A stretch of DNA of 64,000 nucleotides from Methanomassiliicoccales archaeon (GTDB lineage: Archaea > Thermoplasmatota > Thermoplasmata > Methanomassiliicoccales > JACIVX01): the NCBI GenBank assembly GCA_014361295.1, contig JACIVX010000001.1:186001-250000 (forward strand), given 5' to 3'. The position numbers and the translations under genes are program-made. A model generated the notes under the pieces. It did no database searches and was not told where the DNA came from. It was given only the letters and a program-made list of their open reading frames with translations. Shown here piece after piece: positions 36,317 to 44,353 of this stretch (its first letter is position 1; each line of letters opens with the position of its first letter).

Positions 36317-37414
36317 TTATTCAACTTTCCATCTCGATACGGCGACACCGATCACAAAGAAAATCGTTGCAAGAATGACGACGACGATCAGACTATTCGT
36401 CGCTCCTACTGCATTGTCATAGACCATTGCATCTCTGAGACCATTGTTGACATATGTCAGCGGTAACACCTGTGCGACCGCTCTGAGATATCCAGGCATC
36501 ATTTCGAGGGGGAAGAATGTTCCCGAAAGAAACATCATTGGAAATGTGATAGCATTGGCCGCTGTGCCGGCTGTTTCTGGCTCCTTGATGAACCTTGCAA
36601 GGATCATTCCCATTGATGAAAACAGAGCACTCGAAGAGATAATGATGAGGACGGCGACAGGATCAAGGGTCAGCTTGACATCGTAAAGCGCTATTCCAAC
36701 AACGAGAATCGCGACAATGGAAATGAAGACAACGATCAGCTGCCAAAGTATCTGCGTAGCGAGCCATTCCATTCGTGTCAGCGGCGTCGTCATGAGCTTC
36801 TTGAAAATCCCATTCTCCCTGTATCTTGATTGAATATCGACTGTCCAGAAAATCGTCGTTGTCATCGTTGTCAATGCGATGATCCCTGGCAAAAAGAAGT
36901 CAATAAAGTTGAATTGCTCTGAAGCGATCTCTGTGCGCTGAAGTGTGATGATTTCTCCGCCTTGCGCTATCGCGAGGTTAAAATGGTTGCTCACAGAAAC
37001 GACGATCGTCGTGATCACATTGGCGGAGGTGCTCGTCGGATCGATCATCAATTTTAGCTGAGTTGTATTATTTGTCGCGCCTGGGATGAACGCGGAATCG
37101 AAGTTCGAGGGAATGATAAGCACCGCAGTTGGGCTATTGTCTCTGATGTACTCAGAAATGTTGACATTCTTTCCGACATTGATCACATTGATCGATCCAC
37201 TTCGGTTGAGAGCTTCGATAAAGTTGTGTGACATCTGAGAATTCGAAAGATCTTGGACATGAAGGTTGTATTTTCCATCATTGCCGCCGCTAAAAATCGC
37301 TCCGAAAATGAGTATCAGGATCACAGGGAATGCGATCGTCCAGAAAACTGATGATTTGCTGCGATAAAACATTCTCACCGAACTGATTAAGGTCGATATG
37401 ATCCTATTTGGCAT
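36317..37414 (-). CDS. ABC-2 type permease
   Basis: A 365-residue ABC-2 membrane protein. One N-terminal helix (residues ~22-42, FWTIAFPVILILIFGAIFS) precedes a long outside domain to ~170, then five helices, including LPGIIALTTMTTTIFWTVD and a conserved FPMMFLSGTFFPLEMMPGYL block of drug-resistance type ABC-2 permeases. Its ATG overlaps the end of the ATPase gene by 11 bases, so the two are coupled. It is a second exporter, distinct from the one at 34-36 kb. Substrate unknown. Confidence 0.88.
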   Translation of the reverse strand: MPNRIISTLISSVRMFYRSKSSVFWTIAFPVILILIFGAIFSGGNDGKYNLHVQDLSNSQMSHNFIEALNRSGSINVINVGKNVNISEYIRDNSPTAVLIIPSNFDSAFIPGATNNTTQLKLMIDPTSTSANVITTIVVSVSNHFNLAIAQGGEIITLQRTEIASEQFNFIDFFLPGIIALTTMTTTIFWTVDIQSRYRENGIFKKLMTTPLTRMEWLATQILWQLIVVFISIVAILVVGIALYDVKLTLDPVAVLIIISSSALFSSMGMILARFIKEPETAGTAANAITFPMMFLSGTFFPLEMMPGYLRAVAQVLPLTYVNNGLRDAMVYDNAVGATNSLIVVVILATIFFVIGVAVSRWKVE

Positions 37415-38339
37415 TCTCTACGTCACCTCCTTCGGCGAGCTTTCTTCCAGTTAATCTGAGAAAGACATCCTCGAGTGTCGGTCTCGTGAGCTGTATTTGC
37501 TCGTAATTACCGCCGCTTCTGTCGAGCGCGTAAATGATCTCTACAAGGCTACTTTTGTCCTTGAGAGGAATAATGCAGTTGCCATTCTTGATTTCGTGAT
37601 CTGGCCATTGCTTTTCTAGCACATTACGACATCTTTCATCGGCGTTTGTAATAATACAACGGCTTCCTGATCCATATCTATCAATAATCTCCCGTGGAGA
37701 ACCCAACGCAAGAAATCGTCCGTGATCGATGATTCCGACGCGATCTGAAAGAATCTCTGCTTCTTCCATGTAATGTGTCGTCAGAATCACCGTTTTCCCC
37801 TTCTTCTTGAGCCCTTCAATGACTTTCCAGACCTCTCTCCTCGCGTTCGGATCGAGGCCCGTTGTCGGCTCATCCAGAAAAATAATCTCCGGATCGTTGA
37901 CCATGGCAATTGCCACGCCGACTCTTTGCTTTAACCCGCCGGAAAGATTCTTGAAGTATTCATTTGCTTTTTCTTCAAGATCCATCGCTTTGATCAAATC
38001 CATAGGATCAAGCATGCGTTCGTACATGCTTCCGAAAAATTCGATATTCTCCCTAACCGTGAGAAGGTCAAAAGCGTTGAAATCCTGCGGAAGTACTCCG
38101 ATCTTGTACTTAATCTCTCTTGCCTTCTTCGTGACATCCAGACCAAGCACCCTCGCTTCTCCAGACGTCATTGATCTGAGGCATTCGAGTATTTCGACAA
38201 TTGTTGTTTTCCCTGCACCGTTTGGACCGAGTAAAGAAAAAATCTCTCCTTTCTCGACGTAAAAGGAAATATTGTCAACAGCGGTCAGGTTGCCGTATTT
38301 CTTTGTCAGATCATTGACCTCGATAACTATTTCTGTTAT
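37404..38339 (-). CDS. ABC transporter ATP-binding protein (apparent ATA start)
   Basis: About 311 residues. The Walker A GPNGAGKTT lies upstream of the first in-frame ATG (38171), so the true start must be earlier. The frame is open to a stop near 38400 without ATG, GTG or TTG. An ATA at 38339, preceded by GGGTGATC, would give M-T-E-IVIEVNDLTKKYGNLT, exactly the family N-terminus. Downstream are the signature LSGGLKQRVGVAIAM, Walker B IIFLDEPTTGLDPNA and TTHYMEEAE. It drives the permease that follows. The near-cognate start is either real or the result of one base change or error. Confidence 0.82.
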   Translation of the reverse strand: MTEIVIEVNDLTKKYGNLTAVDNISFYVEKGEIFSLLGPNGAGKTTIVEILECLRSMTSGEARVLGLDVTKKAREIKYKIGVLPQDFNAFDLLTVRENIEFFGSMYERMLDPMDLIKAMDLEEKANEYFKNLSGGLKQRVGVAIAMVNDPEIIFLDEPTTGLDPNARREVWKVIEGLKKKGKTVILTTHYMEEAEILSDRVGIIDHGRFLALGSPREIIDRYGSGSRCIITNADERCRNVLEKQWPDHEIKNGNCIIPLKDKSSLVEIIYALDRSGGNYEQIQLTRPTLEDVFLRLTGRKLAEGGDVENAK

Positions 38340-38518
38340 TCGATCACCCGTCTGTTGGAGAACTGCAACGATATCCAGTATAAGAAACTTATTGGTGCGC
38401 TACGATTTTCGCAGATCATATATCTCTTCACAAAGAAAGAGGATAGATCGAAATGCTTCATTGAACATATCCAGACGATTACGCCTTGTCGAATAATTTA
38501 CTATGACATTCGTAAGCT

Positions 38519-38527
38519 TTTTTAATA
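38519..38527 (+). promoter_or_regulatory. TATA box of the AOR gene
   Basis: A tttttaata element about 25 bases before 38548 predicts a very short leader that opens with the GGGGTGATG ribosome site at 38551. Confidence 0.5.
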
Positions 38528-38575
38528 CGAAAAGACTAGTTGTATTCTAGGGGGTGATGATTTACGTCCAAAATA

Positions 38576-40294
38576 TTGAGAGTGGACATGACCGAACTGA
38601 AGGCCAAATACGAGGACGTTCCAGAGAAATGGAAGAACCTTGGCGGCCGTGGACTCACTTCGACAATTGTGGCTGAAGAGGTGCCTCCGACCTGCCATCC
38701 GCTGGGACCTAACAACAAAGTGGTCTTCGCTCCGGGAATTGTGACAGGCACGAGTGCTCCGACATCCGGGCGAATTTCCGTTGGTGGTAAATCGCCGCTG
38801 ACTGGGGGTATCAAAGAAGCAAACGCAGGTACCAATTTCGCGCAAAAATTGGCAAAACTTGGAATCAAGGCATTGATCGTTCAAGGTCAGAGTAAAGACA
38901 AGTATTATCTCTTGAAGATCACAAAGGACAAAGTCGAATTCTTCGATGCCAAGCCATGGGTTGGCAAGGGTCTTTACGAAGTTTATCCGCAATTGAGGGA
39001 GAACTTCGGGAAGGACGTCGCGATTTGCGCGACTGGGATCGCAGGAGAGCTCGGAGGCGCTGGAGCTGGCGTCGCATTTAATGACATCGATGGATTGCCA
39101 AGCAGATATGCAGGTCGAGGTGGCCTCGGCGCGGTAATGGCAACGCGAGGGCTGAAATTCATCGTTGTGGACGATGAGGGTGCACCTGGTGTCGAAATAA
39201 AGAACAAAGATCTGTTTAAGGAAGGAACAAAGAAGCTGACTGCTGCGCTCCAGAAGCACGACATCACAAAGCCTGGAGGAACGCTGAACAGCTATGGGAC
39301 CGATGCATTGATCAATGTGATCAACGAGGCTGGTGCTCTCCCGCACAGGAATTTCTCCGCGGGCTACGATGAGCTTGCGCCGCTTGTTTCGGGAGAAAAG
39401 AAAGCTGAAATCATTAAGAAAAGGGGCGGTGAGAGACCGCATGTGTGCAGCCCCGGTTGTATTATCCAATGCTCAGAAGTCTGGGTCAAAGAAGGCGGCA
39501 AGGACCCGGTCGGCGTTCTCGAATACGAATCCGTTTGGGCACTCGGTCCGAACTGCGGCATTTACAATCTCGACGATGTCGGCGAGTTGAACCGCGCGTG
39601 TAACGATCTCGGTCTCGATACGATTGAAATGGGTGGGACGATCGGAGTCGCGATGGAAGGAGGTATCGTGAAGTTCGGCGACGGCAAGGGCGCTCTGTGC
39701 CTGCTTGAAGAGGTAAGGAAGAAATCGCCGCTGGGCCGTATCATCGCGAACGGAACAGAGTTCACCGGCAAGGCGTTCGGCGTTACGAGGATTCCGACGG
39801 TCAAGGGACAGAGCATACCGGCATATGACCCGCGCCCCATTAAAGGAATCGGCGTCACCTACGCGACAACGCCGATGGGTGCAGACCACACGGCGGGATA
39901 CGCAATCGCGCCAGAGATCCTCGGCGTCGGCGGAAAGGCGGATCCGATGGACACGAAGAAGGCTGATCTCTCGAGGGCACTGCAACAGAGCACCGCGTTC
40001 ATCGACTCGAGCGGCTATTGTCTCTTTACTGCGTTCGCCATCATGGACATACCTGAGGGATTCGAGGGCATGGTCGAGTCGTGTAACGGCGTGCTAGGAA
40101 CAAACTGGACAGTCGACGATGCGGTGAAGCTCGGTGCGAAGATTCTTGAAACCGAAAGAAAGTTCAACAAGGCCGCAGGTCTGACGAGAGCGCACGACAG
40201 ACTGCCGGAATTCATGAGAATCGAACCGCTGCCGCCGAAAAACGTCGTTTACGATGTTCCAGAAGCAGAACTTGATCGAGTCTATCCTGAGTGA
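38576..40294 (+). CDS. Aldehyde:ferredoxin oxidoreductase family tungsten enzyme
   Basis: A ~572-residue AOR-family enzyme. The N-terminal pterin-binding part has NLGGRGLTSTI, FAPGIVTGTSAPTSGR and AGRGGLGAVMA. Cluster cysteines sit in HVCSPGCIIQC (~residues 289-298) with a later Cys in SSGYCLF. The YATTPMGADHTAGYA block is a family hallmark. These enzymes use a bispterin tungsten cofactor to oxidise aldehydes with ferredoxin. TTG 38576 is the first canonical start, but ACG 38564 is better spaced from GGGGTGATG and restores SKILRVDMTE. Two MoaD-like proteins and a MoeB enzyme follow. Short by ~30 residues against typical AOR; substrate unknown. Confidence 0.88.
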   Translation: MRVDMTELKAKYEDVPEKWKNLGGRGLTSTIVAEEVPPTCHPLGPNNKVVFAPGIVTGTSAPTSGRISVGGKSPLTGGIKEANAGTNFAQKLAKLGIKALIVQGQSKDKYYLLKITKDKVEFFDAKPWVGKGLYEVYPQLRENFGKDVAICATGIAGELGGAGAGVAFNDIDGLPSRYAGRGGLGAVMATRGLKFIVVDDEGAPGVEIKNKDLFKEGTKKLTAALQKHDITKPGGTLNSYGTDALINVINEAGALPHRNFSAGYDELAPLVSGEKKAEIIKKRGGERPHVCSPGCIIQCSEVWVKEGGKDPVGVLEYESVWALGPNCGIYNLDDVGELNRACNDLGLDTIEMGGTIGVAMEGGIVKFGDGKGALCLLEEVRKKSPLGRIIANGTEFTGKAFGVTRIPTVKGQSIPAYDPRPIKGIGVTYATTPMGADHTAGYAIAPEILGVGGKADPMDTKKADLSRALQQSTAFIDSSGYCLFTAFAIMDIPEGFEGMVESCNGVLGTNWTVDDAVKLGAKILETERKFNKAAGLTRAHDRLPEFMRIEPLPPKNVVYDVPEAELDRVYPE

Positions 40295-40349
40295 GTCAAT
40301 AGTTAATCCGAAACCCTTTTCTCTTTTCTCTTCTCTTTCTTTATTTGAA

Positions 40350-40628
40350 ATGAGTATCAGGGTGAAACTTTTCGCGACACTTCAGGAGATTGCGGGCATC
40401 AATGAAATCTATATTGAGGCAGACGATGTCATGGATGTGCTTGAACAACTCGTTTCAAAATTCGGAAAGCTGAAAGACGAAATTTTCGAAGATTACGAAA
40501 GAAGAAAGGTTAGGCCAAGAGTTAAAGTCATGGTCAACGGTTATAATATTGATCATCTCAAGGGATTTGAGACACGCCTGGTCGATGGGGACAGAGTTGC
40601 TGTATTCCCCGTTCTCGCTGGTGGATGA
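40350..40628 (+). CDS. MoaD/ThiS-family sulfur carrier with C-terminal Gly-Gly
   Basis: A 92-residue ubiquitin-fold sulfur carrier. It starts SIRVKLFATLQEIAG and ends FPVLAGG, with the Gly-Gly terminus that is adenylated and thiocarboxylated by a MoeB-type enzyme. The insert DEIFEDYERRKVRPRVKVMVNG fits the family. ATG 40350 is chosen because the longer open frame runs into the AOR gene. Between AOR and this gene lies a long pyrimidine tract. In this context it most likely supplies sulfur for the dithiolene of the tungsten pterin cofactor. Confidence 0.88.
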   Translation: MSIRVKLFATLQEIAGINEIYIEADDVMDVLEQLVSKFGKLKDEIFEDYERRKVRPRVKVMVNGYNIDHLKGFETRLVDGDRVAVFPVLAGG

Positions 40629-40651
40629 TAATTGGAAAGGGTGTTTGAAAC

Positions 40652-40930
40652 ATGAGTATTAAAGTAAGGCTCTATGGTAGACTGAAGACAAAGGCGCCTG
40701 CCACAGATCCGACGGGACAGGTAGGAATTGCGGAGTTAGACGGTTCAAGAGTGAAAAGTATTGCCGATATTCTAGAGGTACTTGATTTGAAACCCGAGGA
40801 AACGAGCCATTTGTTCTTGAATAACGATTACTCGGCGCTAGAAAGACGCGTTAATGACGGCGACATCGTCGCAATATTCCCAAGAGATATGGCTCTTCTG
40901 TATCGCTGGTACTTCAGTAGGCAAGCTTAA
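40652..40930 (+). CDS. MoaD-like protein without Gly-Gly terminus
   Basis: A 92-residue second ubiquitin-fold protein: SIKVRLYGRLKTKAP at the start and DGDIVAIFPRD as the last core strand. Where MoaD has its Gly-Gly end, this one continues MALLYRWYFSRQA and has no glycine pair, so it cannot be thiocarboxylated in the usual way. It follows the first MoaD-like gene by 23 nt and is probably in the same operon. It may be an AOR partner or chaperone that kept only the fold (inference). Confidence 0.75.
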   Translation: MSIKVRLYGRLKTKAPATDPTGQVGIAELDGSRVKSIADILEVLDLKPEETSHLFLNNDYSALERRVNDGDIVAIFPRDMALLYRWYFSRQA

Positions 40931-41278
40931 GGATATGACTCCATCTCGATGATTCCAAAGAAACTCGCAATTGGAATCGGTTGAATGCAATAATTTCATT
41001 ATTCCTGACGATCGACACTAGTTTTTCCTTCCTGAAGGAAACACTCAGTGAAACAAAGGCACATTTTGTCGCAGTATTGCCATAAGACTTAGAGTTGTAG
41101 TCTATTAAGAAAGAAAATCATCCTGAGTTGAAAATCTTTAATTCTGATCGGATGTATTCTCTCTTGAAGAGGTAACAATTGTGTATGTTCGTATTAGTGT
41201 CCAAATGAAATACCTTGGTAGCATTGGTCACGCTGTATTCATTGATTACAAAGCATACCCGCAGAGGAGGTTATCGGA
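40931..41278. other. Intergenic stretch upstream of the MoeB gene
   Basis: About 350 AT-rich bases. No gene or repeat is seen; the last part carries the GAGGAGGT ribosome site of the next gene (41264-41271). The gap suggests that the MoeB gene has its own promoter. Confidence 0.4.
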
Positions 41279-42031
41279 TTGAGAGATGGTAAATTTTCGA
41301 ATCGTGAAATTGAGAGGTATTCAAGACAGATGATGATCGAGGGCTTCGGCGAGGGTGGCCAGAGAAAACTCGAGAATGCGACGGTTGGAGTCATGGGTCA
41401 GGGAGGTCTTGGCTCTCCCGTTTCGATATATCTCGCAGTTGCAGGCGTTGGCAGGCTCGTCATCGTTGATTACCAATCGCCAGAGATTTCAAATCTCAAC
41501 CGACAGATCCTTCACTGGGAAGAAGACGTGGAAAAAGGGATTTCAAAAGTCGAATCTGCAGCTTGGAAAATGAGAAAAATCAACTCAGATATAGAAATCA
41601 TCCCGAAAAAGGTCAAAGTTACGGAGGAAAATATCGGTGAAGTCTTCGCGGGAGTTGACATCATCGTCGATTGTCTTGACGACTTCACGCCGCGCTACAT
41701 GCTCAATGATTTCTGTGTGAAGAACAGAATTCCTTTTGTTCATGCAGCCGTTGAGGGATTTCACGGTCAGATGACGACGATCGTGCCAGGAGAAACGCCC
41801 TGCCTTCGATGCCTCTTTCCGACGCCACCGCCTAAGAAACCGACCTTTCCGATCATTGGCGTGACCGCAGGGGCGTTTGGAATTCTCGAAGCTGCTGAGG
41901 TGATTAAGATGTTAACGGGATTGGGAAATCCACTTAAATCAAAACTCCTGATTGGTGATCTATTGTATCAATTCTGGGAAACGATCGAAGTCTGCCGTGC
42001 GAGTTCGTGCGCCGTCTGCAGTCATCTGTGA
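41279..42031 (+). CDS. MoeB/ThiF/HesA-family adenylyltransferase
   Basis: A 250-residue E1-like enzyme. The nucleotide motif GQGGLGSPVSIYLAVAGVG (~residue 36) leads to VDYQSPEISNLNRQILH with the Arg and Asp of the active site; the catalytic region has DCLDDFTPRYMLND. Zinc is held by two CxxC pairs, CLRC (~177) and CAVC near the C-terminus. TTG 41279 has a perfect GAGGAGGT site 7 nt upstream. It activates the Gly-Gly end of a MoaD/ThiS-type carrier, and the carrier at 40350 is the probable partner for pterin-cofactor synthesis. Confidence 0.9.
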   Translation: MRDGKFSNREIERYSRQMMIEGFGEGGQRKLENATVGVMGQGGLGSPVSIYLAVAGVGRLVIVDYQSPEISNLNRQILHWEEDVEKGISKVESAAWKMRKINSDIEIIPKKVKVTEENIGEVFAGVDIIVDCLDDFTPRYMLNDFCVKNRIPFVHAAVEGFHGQMTTIVPGETPCLRCLFPTPPPKKPTFPIIGVTAGAFGILEAAEVIKMLTGLGNPLKSKLLIGDLLYQFWETIEVCRASSCAVCSHL

Positions 42032-42068
42032 TGACCGCATCAGTGGACTTTCTCAAGATGAATTCCCG

Positions 42069-42794
42069 TCAGACGAAGTAGAGGCGTGTGTTGTACTTGA
42101 GGCTCGTTTTTGAAGCAGCCTCAAGTCTTTCGAGTACCCCTCCGTATCGGCGGACAGCTATCTTTCCTTCATTTGGGAGCTTCTCCCTCAAAACTGAAAT
42201 TTCTTTGATAAGCTGTTCGATCTCCTCTTTTTCTAATTTCTTACCTTCTTTGACAAGCTTTGGAATATTTGCAATAATTTGGCAGCCATACTTACGGGCG
42301 ATGTCAGGAAGCATGCTATTATCAGGTCCAAAGGTTCCGATGCACCCGCGTCCGCTGTCCCACGAAAGTGGACACCGGCCGCATGTTTCGTTGAGCTCAT
42401 CAAATCCGAGCATATCCCACTCAGTCAATCTGTTTTCAGGGGCCGCTTCGGATAGAATGTTCTTCTTGAGATCCTCAGGAACTCTTCCGACATTTATCCA
42501 TCCAGTGTATTTTTTGAAAGCAGCGGCGACAAGTCTTTTAACATCCGCTTCATTCTTCACTTTCGAGATGTAGATCTCGTTTGCATCCTCAGTGATTCTG
42601 TTTCTCCTAAGAAAATTCTCCCAGTCCTTTTCGAAAATCCTCTTCGCGTCTTCGAATGTTACCACATCGTCATATTCAGCATATTCCTCCAGGCCCTTGA
42701 CCGAATTGAGATAGACCTTGATAATCGAATTTTTCGCTCTCTTGCACAGCGCTTCATCGCTATCAAGCTCATAAATCGCAATGCTGATACTCAT
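42069..42794 (-). CDS. Unrecognised soluble protein with a five-residue-spaced Cys cluster
   Basis: A 241-residue protein I do not recognise. It has no signal peptide or membrane helix. The centre contains CGRCPLSWDSGRGCIGTFGP (~residues 137-156), where three cysteines in CxxC...C form could hold a cluster or zinc. The flanks are mostly helical and charged; residues ~180-210 (KEGKKLEKEEIEQLIKEIS) may form a coiled coil. It converges with the MoeB gene at the end of the AOR cluster. A link to tungsten-enzyme function is possible but has no direct support. Confidence 0.65.
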   Translation of the reverse strand: MSISIAIYELDSDEALCKRAKNSIIKVYLNSVKGLEEYAEYDDVVTFEDAKRIFEKDWENFLRRNRITEDANEIYISKVKNEADVKRLVAAAFKKYTGWINVGRVPEDLKKNILSEAAPENRLTEWDMLGFDELNETCGRCPLSWDSGRGCIGTFGPDNSMLPDIARKYGCQIIANIPKLVKEGKKLEKEEIEQLIKEISVLREKLPNEGKIAVRRYGGVLERLEAASKTSLKYNTRLYFV

Positions 42795-43023
42795 CGAATT
42801 GCCTCGCTCTTCGGCGCGTAGCGCCGTTTACGTATTTATCAATTCTCCACTTACCGCAGTGCATAGATTAACGCATTTATAGAGCCGCCAAAAAATGAAA
42901 TCTCTTTGCAGTTGTCCGCAATTTGGAGCTATTATTGAAAAAAGATTATAAAAACCGAATGATTCTTTTTTTGTGATTATCTGAATTTGTCAAGTTCATG
43001 AAATTTGAAGGTTGCGATAAATC

Positions 43024-43716
43024 ATGGATATGAAACGGGTTTCAACAGGCATCAAAGGTCTTGACAGATTGATTGGCGGATATCCAAAGGGGAGGAGCGT
43101 TCTCATTACGGGAAAAGCAGAGGGGATGGAAGAACAGTTCTTGTCTTGCATTTCGTTAATCGATGCTGCGCCAATGGTGAAAAGACGGCATACATCGGAA
43201 TCGATGAATGCAAGGAGGATGTTTTTTGAGCAGGCGTCGCAGTTCGGGTGGAATTTCGCTTCTTATGAATCAAGTGGTTATCTCAAATTCTGTGCGATTC
43301 TCAAAGAGAGAATGGTGGGGGAGAAATATCAATTCGAGTATATCAGCGATCGTGGTTTCGCAGGTCTCATCGATCTTTTAGAACCTGGCACGTAGAATCT
43401 CGTGATCGATAACCTCGGTATACTGGCGCTTGACATGGGGGATCTCTCAGTTCAGGCAACAGATTAGTTACCTTATTTATTCGCTGAATAAACGTCACTG
43501 CATATCCCTTCTCATCTCTGATGAAACGACATTGGCGAGGTTTAGGGAGGTGGTATCGTATTCTGTCGACGGTGTGATCCGTCTTTTCCGTAGAGATAAT
43601 CCCTATACAGATCAGAGAGAAAGAGCGCTTGAAATCATCAAAATGAAACGTATACCTGTTCCGATCGATTATGTGACATTTGAAATTGGAAAAAAGGTAT
43701 CAGAATTCTGGAATGA
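43024..43716 (+). pseudogene. KaiC-like RecA-superfamily ATPase, decayed
   Basis: The N-terminus RVSTGIKGLDRLIGGYPKGR and VLITGKA are clearly KaiC-type, but the frame then breaks. Removing two bases at Walker A (~43121) gives GKAGDGRT and then LHFVNRCCANGEKTAYIGIDE in another frame; removing one T from the T6 run near 43223 returns to FEQASQFGWNF. An in-frame TAG stands at 43393, directly before NLVIDNLG. Removing one G from the G5 run at 43437 leads to LIYSLNKRHC and SVDGVIRLFRRDNP; adding one A to the A6 run near 43691 gives EIGKKGIRILE and a stop at 43714. Corrected length is 229 codons, normal for a one-domain KaiC. Five lesions make it a pseudogene. Confidence 0.8.
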
Positions 43717-43758
43717 TGCGTCGCAGGAATGCGCGGTGTACATGATTTTCTTGCAATC

Positions 43759-44349
43759 TCACTCCTTTTTCGTTTCCTCAACGGCTTTTTTCTCAAGGCT
43801 AGCTTCAGAAGTCAACTGTTCAGACTCGTCTTGCGATTTCTCCGTTGTTCTTTTCTCTTCACCTTTTCTTTTGTCGTTCTGCCCTTTCTCTTTCTCCTTC
43901 AATCCTCCAGATAGATACTCATTTCGATATGAGAGGTACTCACCGGCATAATACACGCCACCAAGCTCGGCAACGAGGATGAATAGCAGGACAAGCAACG
44001 AGTAATCAACAGTCATTGTGACCTGTTCCACATTGAGTTCAAAGATTCCTCCCTGCAGGACGAACCAGATCCACAGGCAGACGAGTGCTGTCGTGATGAG
44101 GGCAAATACCAGTCTTGATTGAGAACCTTTCGGGTAAAAGCCCTTGAAAAAGCTGATGACGATGAGCGGGATGCCAAAAATCAAGATCGCGTTTCTTACC
44201 GCCTCAAGATAATCGCCGATTAATTCACCAGCGAGCGATGCAATAATCGTAATGATGATGATCGGGACGATCACGTATTTCAGCGCTGCTGCAATTGAAG
44301 CGAGGGCACCCTTCCAAGTTTTCCCTATCTTGAACGAGAAATCACCCAT
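43759..44349 (-). CDS. Four-helix membrane protein with charged C-terminal tail
   Basis: A 196-residue protein not matched to a named family. Four membrane helices lie at about residues 22-44, 54-72, 80-100 and 115-140, and the last ~50 residues are strongly charged (KEKEKGQNDKRKGEEKR and so on) and likely cytoplasmic. ATG 44349 has GGGGTGAGG just upstream; the frame extends to 44385, inside the upstream gene. It follows the next gene by 4 nt, so the pair is co-translated. Function unknown. Confidence 0.68.
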   Translation of the reverse strand: MGDFSFKIGKTWKGALASIAAALKYVIVPIIIITIIASLAGELIGDYLEAVRNAILIFGIPLIVISFFKGFYPKGSQSRLVFALITTALVCLWIWFVLQGGIFELNVEQVTMTVDYSLLVLLFILVAELGGVYYAGEYLSYRNEYLSGGLKEKEKGQNDKRKGEEKRTTEKSQDESEQLTSEASLEKKAVEETKKE

Positions 44350-44353
44350 TTCC

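Noticed and set aside
43393-43395. In-frame TAG in the KaiC-like gene as a possible pyrrolysine codon
   Set aside because: The same gene has four frameshifting lesions, so decay explains the stop better; no pyl genes are in the window.
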